Positions 1 through 7,751 of a DNA stretch of 44,994 bases are shown piece by piece. Origin of the DNA: an uncultured Cocleimonas sp. Its GTDB lineage: Bacteria > Pseudomonadota > Gammaproteobacteria > Thiotrichales > Thiotrichaceae. The DNA is taken from positions 1-44,994 of the forward strand of contig NZ_CANLZW010000038.1 in the NCBI RefSeq assembly GCF_947495625.1, read 5' to 3'. The notes below the pieces were generated by a model. The model was not told the DNA's origin. It made no database searches and saw only the letters and a list, made by a program, of their open reading frames with translations. How positions within the stretch are numbered: position 1 is the stretch's first letter; the number at the start of each line of letters is the position of its first letter. Both the position numbers and the translations under genes were made by a program.

Positions 1-50
1 AGGCTAGAGCCTTGAACCTCTTCCACGTCCTAAGGACGTGGTTCTTATGT
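1..50. other. Stem-loop, possible right end of an IS200/IS605-type element
   Basis: A perfect 8-bp stem with a TAA loop lies at 23-41 (CCACGTCC / GGACGTGG), preceded by GAACCTC and followed by TTCTTATGT. IS200/IS605 and TnpB-type elements commonly end in a compact hairpin of this shape next to the insertion point, so this may be the edge of such an element lying outside the window. No transposase or TnpB code is inside the window, and a plain RNA hairpin is equally possible. Confidence 0.25.
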
Positions 51-56
51 GTAATA

Positions 57-78
57 GAATTTATGCAGAGCTAGGCAT
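57..78. repeat. 22-bp repeat, copy A (partner at 1865-1886)
   Basis: This stretch matches 1865-1886 at 21 of 22 positions (core TTATGCAGAGCTAGGCAT against TTATGCATAGCTAGGCAT). Both copies lie just beyond the 3' end of a solute-binding paralog (genes ending at 126 and 1911), so the repeat may be a remnant of the tandem duplication that produced the genes. Confidence 0.6.
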
Positions 79-125
79 TTATTTTTCAGTTACAGATACA
101 AATTCAAATCACAATAAACGATCAG

Positions 126-887
126 CTAATTACATTGAATTAAAAAATCTTGGCGTGACTGTTTTTGCAATAAATCCATTTCACCACTCTCTTTCATTTG
201 TCTCAGTACCGTCTCTAGCCTGGCAGCCATCTCGCCATGACTTTTATGCACATAATGATACATAATAATTTTTTCTAACGGTTGATCTAAGCTCCCAATT
301 TCTGACAGTTCAAGTCTATTAATTAAGCATTGAATGCCTTTAATACCAATGAAAAGATCCGTTCTTCCAAGGTTTAATTTATGTAAGCCTTGAGTTGGAG
401 AGGTAACCGTCTCAACTTCCATACCCACTGTTTTTAGCTCGGCCTTTTTAAAACCAGAGACATAGCCAATTTTATGAGGCAAAAGACTATTCCACCCCTC
501 AACTTTAAAATTGATTTTTTTCGAATAGACCAATATTTCGTCATAGGCTATTGGTATGGGAATCATTATAAGATTTGGGTAGCTTTCTACAAGACCGCCA
601 ACTCGCCCCAATACGCCATCTGTAATACCTCTGTTGGCGTTTACTAATGAACGTTCGTTTGGTAATTTTTCAAATTTAACACTTATGCCAATTCTTGAAT
701 AAGCGGGTGTAAGTATACGCTTAGCCATTAATTGAAAAGCAGAATATTCTAAATCACCATGTGTAACTACGATTTTATCGTCAGCGTGAGATTGTGAGGG
801 AATCGATAAAATAAGTACGATAAGCAAACTGGTATGCCACCCCCCTACTTTTAACCATTTCTTTTTTATATACAAATTCAAATCCAT
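126..887 (-). CDS. Periplasmic solute-binding-like protein, paralog 1
   Basis: A 253-residue exported protein of the type-3 extracellular solute-binding fold (transporter substrate-binding domain, SBP_bac_3-like). A signal peptide is visible: a basic n-region (residues 7-13), a hydrophobic core (about 21-30) and cleavage near SHA-DD. The mature part shares the order THGDL, FEKLP.ERSL, GRTDLFIG, YHYVHK and a C-terminal Cys with three neighbours. Two conserved Cys (in KGIQCL and near the C-terminus) suggest a disulfide. It starts only 12 bp after the stop of paralog 2, without a clear ribosome-binding site. Its n-region includes a copy of the window's dispersed C-rich repeat (836-869), which encodes KVGGW. 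Ligand unknown. It could bind an amino acid or act as a receptor, and no permease is specific to it. Confidence 0.8.
   Translation of the reverse strand: MDLNLYIKKKWLKVGGWHTSLLIVLILSIPSQSHADDKIVVTHGDLEYSAFQLMAKRILTPAYSRIGISVKFEKLPNERSLVNANRGITDGVLGRVGGLVESYPNLIMIPIPIAYDEILVYSKKINFKVEGWNSLLPHKIGYVSGFKKAELKTVGMEVETVTSPTQGLHKLNLGRTDLFIGIKGIQCLINRLELSEIGSLDQPLEKIIMYHYVHKSHGEMAARLETVLRQMKESGEMDLLQKQSRQDFLIQCN
141..217. repeat. 77-bp near-identical tract shared with 915-991
   Basis: The 3' coding ends of paralogs 1 and 2 match over 77 bp (141-217 and 915-991) with a single difference (g155 against a929), which turns an Arg codon into Cys. The rest of the two genes is far more diverged, so this is a local conversion or recombination tract. 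Confidence 0.85.
836..869 (+). repeat. Dispersed C-rich repeat, copy inside the signal-peptide codons of paralog 1
   Basis: The core CCACCCCCCTACTTTTAA followed by a T-rich tail matches the dispersed family. The copy is read through on the minus strand as part of the n-region of the exported protein ending at 126. The equivalent copies near paralogs 2-4 lie upstream of the start codon. Confidence 0.75.
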
Positions 888-899
888 ATTAACGAGCTG

Positions 900-1643
900 C
901 TATTTACAGTGATCTAAAAAATCTTGGCATGACTGTTTTTGCAATAAATCCATTTCACCACTCTCTTTCATTTGTCTCAGTACCGTCTCTAAATTTCTAG
1001 CCATTTGACTATGTTTTTTATGAACGTAGTGATACATAACAAGTTTTTCTAACGGTTGGTCGATGACTTTAATATCAGTTAGTTTAAGTTTGTCTATTAA
1101 ACACTGTATCCCTTTAAGACCAATGAAAATGTCACTTCTTCCCAAGTTCACCTTGTTTAAACCCTGGGTTGCAGACGACACCATTTCTACGTTCATACCT
1201 TCGGTTTTTTGTTCTGTTATTTTAGAACCAGCCACAAAACCAATATTGTAAGGTAAAAGACTACTCCACCCTTCGACTTTTAGATTTGGCTTTTTGTAAT
1301 ATACAGAAAGTTCATCATAGGCTATCGGTATAGAAATCCTCGTAAGATTTTGATATTTCTCTTCAAGACCAGCAATACGTGCTAATTCACCATCTGAAAA
1401 ACCACTGTTTGTATAGACTAACGAACGTTCTGCGGGCAACTTTTCAAATTTAACACTTTTTCCGATTCGTGAATAAGCAACCTCAAGAATAGGCTTAGCC
1501 ATTAACTGAAAAGCTGAATTTCCCAAGTCACCATGAGTAATTACAATTTTATCGTCAGCAAAAGAAGTTGAAGCAACAGATGAAGTAATGGTTGAAGCAA
1601 TAGATAAAACAACCAGGAAAATTATCTTGTGAAAACTATTCAT
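900..1643 (-). CDS. Periplasmic solute-binding-like protein, paralog 2
   Basis: A 247-residue exported protein closely related to paralog 1 and to the two genes upstream. Residues 1-29 form a signal peptide (MNSFHKII, hydrophobic core, cleavage near SFA-DD). The mature domain has the SBP_bac_3-like order ITHGDL, KFEKLPAERSL, SDGELARIAGL, LGRSDIFIGLKGIQC and YHYVHKKH. It ends in a Cys (LDHCK) that may pair with the Cys of KGIQC. The last 25 or so codons are nearly identical in DNA to those of paralog 1 (77 bp with one mismatch), which points to recent conversion or duplication. A copy of the dispersed repeat lies at 1811-1846, upstream of its start. Ligand not predictable. Confidence 0.85.
   Translation of the reverse strand: MNSFHKIIFLVVLSIASTITSSVASTSFADDKIVITHGDLGNSAFQLMAKPILEVAYSRIGKSVKFEKLPAERSLVYTNSGFSDGELARIAGLEEKYQNLTRISIPIAYDELSVYYKKPNLKVEGWSSLLPYNIGFVAGSKITEQKTEGMNVEMVSSATQGLNKVNLGRSDIFIGLKGIQCLIDKLKLTDIKVIDQPLEKLVMYHYVHKKHSQMARNLETVLRQMKESGEMDLLQKQSCQDFLDHCK
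915..991. repeat. Partner of the 77-bp tract at 141-217
   Basis: This is the second copy of the near-identical 3' coding tract, inside paralog 2. On the minus strand it encodes the stretch from TVLRQMKESGEMD to the end region. Confidence 0.85.
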
Positions 1644-1810
1644 AATGATCCATTATTCTTAAATGTATTTTTATGTTTATGGCATTCATAAATTTCTTTA
1701 GGCATTCATTATTTATCAGGAGGTAATTGCACTGATAGATAGCATTATAGGTGGAAGGGGAATCTTTTACACAAATTACTTTAACATTTATTTATTATGT
1801 AAACGGACAT

Positions 1811-1846
1811 GACACCCCCCTACTTTGAATGACAATTGGTTTTTTT
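1811..1846 (+). repeat. Dispersed C-rich repeat between paralogs 2 and 3
   Basis: GACACCCCCCTACTTTGAA followed by a long T-run matches the family core. It lies 168 bp before the start of paralog 2, between it and the stop of paralog 3. It is 975 bp from the copy at 836 and 974 bp from the copy at 2785, the period of the gene duplication. Confidence 0.85.
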
Positions 1847-1864
1847 TGTTTAAAAACGATTTTG

Positions 1865-1886
1865 GAATTTATGCATAGCTAGGCAT
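1865..1886. repeat. 22-bp repeat, copy B (partner at 57-78)
   Basis: GAATTTATGCATAGCTAGGC plus AT matches the copy at 57-78 except for one base. It lies 24 bp beyond the stop codon of paralog 3. Confidence 0.6.
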
Positions 1887-1910
1887 ATTTAATACTGATG
1901 ACTATCTGTT

Positions 1911-2693
1911 CTAACCACATTTCCTAAGGAACTCTTGTTTCGCTTGCTCTTGCATTAATTCCATCTCACCATTTTGCTTCATCTGCTTTAACACGACTGT
2001 TAATTTGTCAGCAATGTGCTTATGCCGTTTATGCATATAGTGATACATAGACATCTCATCCAAGGCCGGAGTTAACATTTTGATATCGGTAAAATTATGT
2101 TTATTGATTGAACATTTGATACCAAATAAGCCAACATATAAATCACTTCTACCCGCACTCAGTTTTTGTAAGCCTTGGTAGTCCGATTTTACTTTTGTAG
2201 CTTGAAACCCTTTGCTTTTTTGTTCTAAAAATTTAGAACCAAAAATAAAATCAATTTTATAAGGTTTAAGGCTTTGCCATCCTGTTACCGAAAAATTATG
2301 TTTTTTGGAATATGCAAAGACTCTGTTTGGAGCAATCGAAACTGGAACCTGTATAAGATTAGGGTACTCATTCTGAAGACCTGAAATTCTAGCTAACTCA
2401 CCATCGGTAACTCCCTTATTAGCAAGATCCAGTGAACGTTCGGCGGGTAAAGTTTCGAATTTTATTTTTATACCAATTCTGGCATAAGCTTCTTTTAGAA
2501 TCTGCCTTGATGTTTGCACAAATAATGTGTAGACCACATCTGGTTGAGAAATAACGAGCGTATCTTTTAAGTTGACAGTGGAGTGAGCTTCAGCATGAGA
2601 AACGACCTTGTGCTCAAAGTCCTCAGCATAGGAATAAGCAGAAATGACTAAAATAAGGACAATAAAGGTCTTATGAAAACTATTCACAGTCAT
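1911..2693 (-). CDS. Periplasmic solute-binding-like protein, paralog 3
   Basis: A 260-residue exported member of the same four-gene family, with a signal peptide (hydrophobic residues 9-20, cleavage near SYA-ED). It carries about 20 extra residues before the first strand. The conserved order FETLPAERSL, TDGELARISGL, AGRSDLYVG, FGIKC, YHYMHKRH and the C-terminal FLRKCG is kept, including both Cys. An alternative GTG start two codons in would give VNSFHK, matching the MNSFHK start of paralog 2. It sits in a same-strand row with the other paralogs, separated by 174-270 bp intergenic DNA with repeats. This looks more like repeated gene duplication than a tight operon. Ligand unknown. Confidence 0.82.
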   Translation of the reverse strand: MTVNSFHKTFIVLILVISAYSYAEDFEHKVVSHAEAHSTVNLKDTLVISQPDVVYTLFVQTSRQILKEAYARIGIKIKFETLPAERSLDLANKGVTDGELARISGLQNEYPNLIQVPVSIAPNRVFAYSKKHNFSVTGWQSLKPYKIDFIFGSKFLEQKSKGFQATKVKSDYQGLQKLSAGRSDLYVGLFGIKCSINKHNFTDIKMLTPALDEMSMYHYMHKRHKHIADKLTVVLKQMKQNGEMELMQEQAKQEFLRKCG

Positions 2694-2784
2694 CCGTTTT
2701 AATTAAATAAAAATATACTTTCATCAGTTCCCCTATGTTCAATCGAAATGGTATTTACTTTACAGACATGCAGTAGAGGAGTTA

Positions 2785-2842
2785 GTCACCCCCCCTACTT
2801 TTAGTGTATTTTTCGTTTCGTTTTTTGAAACGTAAGATTCAA
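2785..2842 (+). repeat. Dispersed C-rich repeat upstream of paralog 3, with hairpin tail
   Basis: GTCACCCCCCCTACTTTTAG followed by a T-rich stretch and a small hairpin (CGTTTC ... GAAACG, about 2814-2832). The copy at 31550 has a comparable tail ending in AAACGTAA, so the full element may be about 50 bp long. Confidence 0.85.
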
Positions 2843-2869
2843 TAAAAAAAGGAGAAAACAGCCCTAGCT

Positions 2870-3637
2870 TCACTCATTTGATTTATTAACATTATTACAT
2901 TGATCAAGAAAATCTTTCCTGGCCTGCTTTTGAATGGATTCCATTTCTCCACTTTCTTGCATTCGCACTAATTCTTTTTCTAATTTTTCGGCAATGTCTT
3001 TATGTTGTTTATGCAAATAATGAAACATATTGACTGTATCTACAGGAGGGTTTAATGCTTTGATATCAGTTAAATTAAGTCTTCTAATCGAACATTGAAA
3101 TCCTAAAGTGCCAATAAAAAAGTCACTTCTTCCCGCATTTAATTTTATTAAGCCCTGGTCTATGCTTGTTACAGATTCAGTGTTCATACCTTGGGTATGT
3201 AATTGTACTAATTGTGAACCAAATGGATAATTAATATTATATCCCCTAAGGCTTTGCCACCCTTCAATCTTGAAGTTATGGTGTTTGGAATAAACCAATA
3301 TTTCATTTTTACTAATCAAAACGGGAACTTGAATTAAATTGGGATATTTATCCTGAAGGCCTCCAATTCGTATTAGCTCACCATCTGTTACACCTGTATT
3401 GGCAGCGACAAGTGAACGCTGTTCTGGAAAAGTATCGAAGAGAACACTTACACCAATACCCGCATAGGCTTCAGTAAGAACACGTCTTGCTGTTAGTTTA
3501 AATAATACGGGTTCCAGTTTTCCCTGAGAAAGGGTTATATTGTTACTAGTATCACCTTGAGTAGGTAAACTAGCGATGAGCATTAAAACCATAATAATTT
3601 TATAAAAATAACTCATCTCTATTTTTTCATTTTCCAT
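2870..3637 (-). CDS. Periplasmic solute-binding-like protein, paralog 4
   Basis: A 255-residue exported protein, the most upstream of four tandem paralogs. The start is supported by GGAGAA five bases before the ATG at 3637. An internal Met at codon 8 would also leave a signal peptide (MSYFYKIIMVLMLIASLPTQG). It keeps the family landmarks FDTFPEQRSL, TDGELIRIGGL, AGRSDFFIG, LGFQC, FHYLHKQH and the C-terminal FLDQCN. Two conserved Cys probably form a disulfide in the periplasm. It lies 204 bp downstream of the ABC ATPase gene and reads in the same direction, so it might be co-transcribed, but the low similarity to the operon's own binding protein suggests a different ligand or a sensory role. 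Confidence 0.83.
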   Translation of the reverse strand: MENEKIEMSYFYKIIMVLMLIASLPTQGDTSNNITLSQGKLEPVLFKLTARRVLTEAYAGIGVSVLFDTFPEQRSLVAANTGVTDGELIRIGGLQDKYPNLIQVPVLISKNEILVYSKHHNFKIEGWQSLRGYNINYPFGSQLVQLHTQGMNTESVTSIDQGLIKLNAGRSDFFIGTLGFQCSIRRLNLTDIKALNPPVDTVNMFHYLHKQHKDIAEKLEKELVRMQESGEMESIQKQARKDFLDQCNNVNKSNE

Positions 3638-3718
3638 TTCTCCAAGAATAATCCTTTATTTATTATACATTTGAATATTCTATTACTCTTGATATTCATC
3701 AAAAAGAAGACAGAGTAA

Positions 3719-3748
3719 GTCACCCTTACTGATTTTAAACATCTTTTT
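3719..3748 (+). repeat. Degenerate dispersed repeat upstream of paralog 4
   Basis: GTCACCCTTACTGATTTT followed by a T-rich end looks like a decayed family member. It is 934 bp from the copy at 2785, in register with the other paralog-associated copies. Confidence 0.45.
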
Positions 3749-3841
3749 AAATTTAATTTAATACTCGTAAAATCATTACGGAGAACCACTTTACCTCTTT
3801 CACTCAAACTATTTTTATAATTTGTAATAGCGTTGAAATGA

Positions 3842-4588
3842 CTAAAGAATCTGACTCAAAAACTCTTTAGTACGCGGGTCTTTAGCTTCATCAAAGAATG
3901 TGGTTGGCGAACCGTGCTCAACGATGACACCTCTATCCGTAAAGTAGATATGATCAGCCACCTCACGCGCAAAATTCATTTCGTGTGTAACCAGGATACA
4001 AGTCATGCCTTCTTCTGCCAGGTCTTTAATGGTGAGTAAGACTTCGCCAACAGTCTCAGGGTCAAGTGCTGCTGTGACTTCATCAAACAGCATTACATCG
4101 GGATTCATGGCAAGTGATCGTGCAATGGCAACGCGTTGTTGCTGACCACCGGATAATTCACCTGGATAGCTGTCTTCTTTACCGTCGAGACGTACTTTTT
4201 TAATCAGCGCTCTGGCCGTTTTTTCTACTTCAGCTTTACTTTGTTTCAACACGCGAATGGGCGCCATCATGACATTTTCGAGCGCGGTTTTATGCGGAAA
4301 AAGGTTGTACTGCTGGAACACCATTCCCACTTTTTTTCGCAGCTCTAGCTTATTTAAATGTGGGTCGTTAACTTCTTGCCCTTCAACTAAAATCGATCCT
4401 TGCTGAATATCGTTAAGTGCATTTATACAACGAATAAGTGTCGATTTACCCGAACCTGATGGCCCAATAATACACACCACTTCACCTTTTTTGATGTCCA
4501 TCGAGACACCTTTCAAAACTTCAAGATCACCGAATGCTTTGTGCACATCCTTAATCGAAACCATTGGCATGCTGTCATCCCAGTTCAT
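3842..4588 (-). CDS. Polar amino-acid ABC transporter, ATP-binding protein
   Basis: A 248-residue ATPase of the GlnQ/HisP type that powers import of a polar amino acid. Walker [10 protein letters not shown] is at 42-50, the Q-loop FQQYNLFPH near 91, the signature LSGGQQQR at 145-152, Walker B VMLFDE at 165-170 and the switch His (VTHEM) at 202, so all catalytic parts are intact. An AAGGAA ribosome site precedes the ATG. It is the last gene of a minus-strand operon in the order binding protein, permease, permease, ATPase. The substrate cannot be fixed from the ATPase. Confidence 0.95.
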   Translation of the reverse strand: MNWDDSMPMVSIKDVHKAFGDLEVLKGVSMDIKKGEVVCIIGPSGSGKSTLIRCINALNDIQQGSILVEGQEVNDPHLNKLELRKKVGMVFQQYNLFPHKTALENVMMAPIRVLKQSKAEVEKTARALIKKVRLDGKEDSYPGELSGGQQQRVAIARSLAMNPDVMLFDEVTAALDPETVGEVLLTIKDLAEEGMTCILVTHEMNFAREVADHIYFTDRGVIVEHGSPTTFFDEAKDPRTKEFLSQIL

Positions 4589-4687
4589 ATATATTTTTCC
4601 TTTAACTTTTAATCACACTGTTGTTCTAAAAAACAACCATGCGTAAATTTATTTTACTGACAGAGAATTTAATTAAGAATACTCTCT

Positions 4688-5587
4688 TTAACCTATCACT
4701 GAGAATTTCTTTTCCAGACGAACTGTCCAGCGTGCAATCGGGTAGCAATACACAAAGAAAATTAACAACACGAATGAATAAAACGGCGCGAGTAAATCCG
4801 TTCTGCCACCTTCGGCAGCCAGTGCTTGTCCTGTAAGTGTCATAACCTCAGACACACCTACGATTGAAGCCAATACTGTAGCCATGGTTAGAATTGCATA
4901 GAGATTCATCCAGGGTGGCAACATGCGTTTTACACATTGTGGCAATATAACTAGCCAAAGTGTTTGCCTGCGCGTGTACGCCAAGCTTTCAGCGGCTTCC
5001 CATTGACCACTAGGTAGCGATACCACAGCACCACGAACAATCTCAGAGACATTCGCCATTACAGGTAATGACAAGCCGATAATGGCTTTTACCCAGTCAG
5101 GTAACGGTATAGATAAACCACCAATCTTAATTTCAAACGGTAGTAAAAACATCGCAAAAAACAGTAGAACCAACCACGGTGAATTACGGAAGAACTGAGT
5201 AATAATCCACGAAAATCTTCGCACCCATTTATTCAATGAAATCTGCCCTAGTCCTAACACCGCTCCTATTGCTGTACCAATTGCCATGGCACAAATAGAA
5301 ATCACGATATTGAACATGAATCCTTTCAATAACAGCGGCATCCAGCGCCATAAAACTTCGGGAATGGAAGACTTGGCATTTTCATCGACACCAAACGCGA
5401 TACTCGATGAAACGATACAAAAGAAGATAAGCATAAAGCCATGCCATGGCTTAAAAATATACGCACTTAAACTAGAAGTAAGTGAACCGGGTACTTTTGC
5501 TTCAGGGGTGATCATTACCGGAAGATCAGTTTTATATTGCTGCTGGTTTTTACGGCTATTAAAGCCGTTATAAGTAGACTGACTCAT
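4688..5587 (-). CDS. Polar amino-acid ABC transporter permease (long form)
   Basis: A 299-residue inner-membrane permease of the HisMQ/GltK family. It begins with an unusually long cytoplasmic stretch of about 45 residues before the first membrane segment (about 46-66). The coupling (EAA) loop with the family pattern QWEAAESLAYTRRQTLWLVILPQ is present, and FFRNSPWLVLLFF matches the usual motif after the first core helix. Its start overlaps the stop of the other permease by four bases (ATGA type), so the two are translationally coupled and probably form a heterodimer. The function is amino-acid uptake. The substrate is not determined. Confidence 0.93.
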   Translation of the reverse strand: MSQSTYNGFNSRKNQQQYKTDLPVMITPEAKVPGSLTSSLSAYIFKPWHGFMLIFFCIVSSSIAFGVDENAKSSIPEVLWRWMPLLLKGFMFNIVISICAMAIGTAIGAVLGLGQISLNKWVRRFSWIITQFFRNSPWLVLLFFAMFLLPFEIKIGGLSIPLPDWVKAIIGLSLPVMANVSEIVRGAVVSLPSGQWEAAESLAYTRRQTLWLVILPQCVKRMLPPWMNLYAILTMATVLASIVGVSEVMTLTGQALAAEGGRTDLLAPFYSFVLLIFFVYCYPIARWTVRLEKKFSVIG

Positions 5588-6330
5588 GTGCCAAACCCCG
5601 GGATTTTAAGCGATCTTTCCCAGCGATTCATGCCCCATACCAGAACGCCGACTAAAAAGAAGTATGCGAGTAGTAAGAAGATCATCATCTCAGTGACATT
5701 GACATTATCAGACCAGATTTGATTCGATTCATAGAGCATTTCAGGTACTGCAATCGCATAGGCCAAGGTGGTCGTTTTAACCAGATTGACCAGATTATTA
5801 TTTAACGCGGGTAATACCACACGAAATGCCAAAGGCAGTGTTATATCTTTATAAATTTGTAATCGTGAAAACCCCAAAGCCTCAGCGGCTTCAGTCATAG
5901 ATTTGGGAACTGCTTCCATACCAGAACGGAAAATTTCAACATTAAACGCTCCCGCAAAGAACGATAAGGAGATTGCCGCCCAGGCAAATCCACCTAATAT
6001 AGGGACTTCACCACCATATCCGTTAGATACTTTTGGCAGTAATGCGCCTATCGCGAAATAAAAGAAATAAAGCTGCACAAGTGGGGGGGTGTTTCTGAAT
6101 ATCTGGATATAGCCGTTAACAATTCGGCGGGTCCATTTCAGCGGTGAGTTTTGTAACCATGCACCGATGATTCCAATAATAACGGAGAAAAATAATGCTA
6201 CAACGGATAGTTTGATTGTCATCAAGAAGCCATTCCACATGCGGGCTCGATCATAACTATCGTATAAAAAAGGTAGGTTTATCCCCGTGTTGTCATAGAG
6301 GATTCTAAACCAATCAAAAAATGATTCCAT
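5584..6330 (-). CDS. Polar amino-acid ABC transporter permease
   Basis: A 248-residue inner-membrane permease of the HisMQ family. It shows the motif IFRNTPPLVQLYFF and the coupling loop with TEAAEALGFSRLQIYKDITLP, with about five membrane helices. It partners the 299-residue permease directly downstream. The codons for Thr-Pro-Pro-Leu happen to spell a C-run resembling the dispersed repeat, but the residues are family-conserved, so no insertion is implied. It follows the binding-protein gene after a 102-bp gap holding two stem-loops. Confidence 0.94.
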   Translation of the reverse strand: MESFFDWFRILYDNTGINLPFLYDSYDRARMWNGFLMTIKLSVVALFFSVIIGIIGAWLQNSPLKWTRRIVNGYIQIFRNTPPLVQLYFFYFAIGALLPKVSNGYGGEVPILGGFAWAAISLSFFAGAFNVEIFRSGMEAVPKSMTEAAEALGFSRLQIYKDITLPLAFRVVLPALNNNLVNLVKTTTLAYAIAVPEMLYESNQIWSDNVNVTEMMIFLLLAYFFLVGVLVWGMNRWERSLKIPGFGT

Positions 6331-6371
6331 GCATGGATCTCAGTATTGAAAGTAAAATAAAACAAATAGAA

Positions 6372-6403
6372 ATGGATGAAATTTGAAATCAAATTTCATC
6401 CAT
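6372..6403. promoter_or_regulatory. Perfect 15-bp inverted repeat behind the binding-protein gene
   Basis: ATGGATGAAATTTGA and its exact reverse complement are separated by AA. In binding-protein operons a stem-loop here commonly stabilises the upstream mRNA or attenuates read-through, giving more binding protein than permease. No long T-run follows, so I favour mRNA processing over full termination. Confidence 0.65.
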
Positions 6404-6408
6404 TAGGA

Positions 6409-6435
6409 TAAACTTTAGCAAAGGACTAAAGTTTA
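6409..6435. promoter_or_regulatory. 10-bp stem-loop overlapping the binding-protein stop codon
   Basis: TAAACTTTAG and CTAAAGTTTA are separated by seven bases. On the minus strand the stem begins at the TAA stop of the binding-protein gene. Together with the stem at 6372-6403 it makes a double hairpin between that gene and the permease. Confidence 0.6.
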
Positions 6436-7248
6436 CTTGTACTCTTCATGCATCTTAAGTGCGAAAGGTGTGTTATCTACACCCCATTTTTTCTCAAGCT
6501 CAAGAATACGACCAGACTTATGCCAGCTCTTGATTTGATCACTCATTAATTCATGGAATTTAGTCTCACCTAATTTAACCGCTAAACCCCAAGGTGCATC
6601 ATCGATTGTTTTTAATGGCATTTCATAACCTTCCCAAGCAGGATCCTTGGTTTTAGCAACAATTGCCGAATCATCGTATACAAATGCTACACAGTTACCG
6701 CCTTTTAATGCAGCATACGCTTCAGCCGTTCCTTTAAAGGCTACGATTTGAGCACCATATTCTTTACCGGTTTTTTTATTGTAGAAAGCACCCTGAATTC
6801 CACAAACAGGCTTGCCCTTTAGGTCTTCCCACTTTTTGAAACCGTATTTAGCTGGCGCTAAAATATTGGTACCCGATGAGTAATAGTTAGGGTCTACAAT
6901 CGAAACGACTTTACGGCGGTCTGGCTTATCCGTCATTGTCGCAATCATTAAATCAACCTTACCCTGCTCCAAAAATTGCATTCTATTTGAGCTTACGACC
7001 GGTACATATTCAACCTTTACACCTAAACGATCAGCAACATCTTTTGCTAATTCAGGCTCAATACCTATGATTGCACCAGAAGGATCACGGAAGCCATAAG
7101 GTTTGTAGTCGGCCTTTACTGCTACTTTTAAAACACCGCTTTTCTTAATATCATCAATCGCGTCAGCTTGAGCAACCTGGCTACTCATCGCTATTGCACA
7201 AAGCACGGAAGCGCTTACAAGTTTACTTAAGATAGGTTTAATCATCAT
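6433..7248 (-). CDS. Polar amino-acid ABC transporter, periplasmic binding protein
   Basis: A 271-residue type-3 extracellular solute-binding protein, with a signal peptide at residues 1-28 (cleavage near AQA-DA). The family's N-terminal pattern SGVLKVAVKADYKPYGFRD and the ligand-side stretch DLMIATMTDKPDRRKVVSIVDP are clear. AGAGGAT lies just before the ATG, and the first gene position of the operon fits the usual need for excess binding protein. Ligand class is a polar amino acid. An aromatic and an acidic pocket residue can be guessed but not a precise ligand. It is only distantly similar to the four paralogs at 126-3637. Confidence 0.94.
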   Translation of the reverse strand: MMIKPILSKLVSASVLCAIAMSSQVAQADAIDDIKKSGVLKVAVKADYKPYGFRDPSGAIIGIEPELAKDVADRLGVKVEYVPVVSSNRMQFLEQGKVDLMIATMTDKPDRRKVVSIVDPNYYSSGTNILAPAKYGFKKWEDLKGKPVCGIQGAFYNKKTGKEYGAQIVAFKGTAEAYAALKGGNCVAFVYDDSAIVAKTKDPAWEGYEMPLKTIDDAPWGLAVKLGETKFHELMSDQIKSWHKSGRILELEKKWGVDNTPFALKMHEEYK

Positions 7249-7435
7249 GGATCCTCTTTAATATATGCCACAAAAAATATGCTACAAAAACATAAAAGAA
7301 AATTGATCAAATTAGGTGGCAACTAATCTCTACAATTTCATTTAGTTAAGTCAATCGTAGTAGAGAAAAATCGTGTTGTCAGAAATTGAGGCTTTTTTAA
7401 TAAGGTGAATTTTTTTCTATTTTAAAAGAATAATT

Positions 7436-7466
7436 ATCACCCCCCCCACTTTTGGGCTGTTTTTAG
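7436..7466 (+). repeat. Dispersed C-rich repeat
   Basis: ATCACCCCCCCCACTTTTGG then GCTG and a T-run. This is a single copy 188 bp upstream of the amino-acid binding-protein start. Confidence 0.85.
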
Positions 7467-7508
7467 GTTGCCCTTCCAGGCTTACCAAAAGGCATAAGGG
7501 TACGCAGG

Positions 7509-7526
7509 GCCATGCATAAGCATGGC
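7509..7526. repeat. Short palindrome GCCATGC-ATAA-GCATGGC
   Basis: A perfect 7-bp stem with a four-base loop, flanked by GCAG and GCAG. Hairpins of this type are common intergenic repeats in gammaproteobacteria. Here it stands alone, so its class is uncertain. Confidence 0.5.
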
Positions 7527-7561
7527 GCAGTGCTGGTTGAAACAGAGAAATAAATTATTTT

Positions 7562-7584
7562 GTGTCATCCCCACTTTAGAGCTG
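7562..7584 (+). repeat. Degenerate dispersed C-rich repeat
   Basis: GTCATCCCCACTTTAGAGCT matches the family with a shortened C-run and no clean T-run. Confidence 0.5.
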
Positions 7585-7751
7585 TTAAAGGAGCCTCTGA
7601 TTAAGTCGATAAGATTTAAGGGCAGAAAAAAGTGTTTGTGGGTTTCACGAAGTGAGTCGTAATAGTCATTTTATTGCGGCGATCTTCGGGGAACTTACGG
7701 ACGCTTTTAGCAAGCTTAAAATTATTGGACTTGATTAGAGTCTCCTTGAAG

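Noticed and set aside
38-265. An open frame at the left end
   Set aside because: It overlaps the 3' end of solute-binding paralog 1 on the opposite strand and has no signal of its own.
3619-3807. A short minus-strand frame before paralog 4
   Set aside because: It overlaps the paralog start out of frame, is rich in basic and hydrophobic residues without pattern, and has no ribosome site.
6076-6096. A C-run like the dispersed repeat in the permease gene
   Set aside because: The codons spell the family-conserved Arg-Asn-Thr-Pro-Pro-Leu-Val-Gln. Neither the T-run nor the downstream pattern is kept, so it is coincidence of codon choice.
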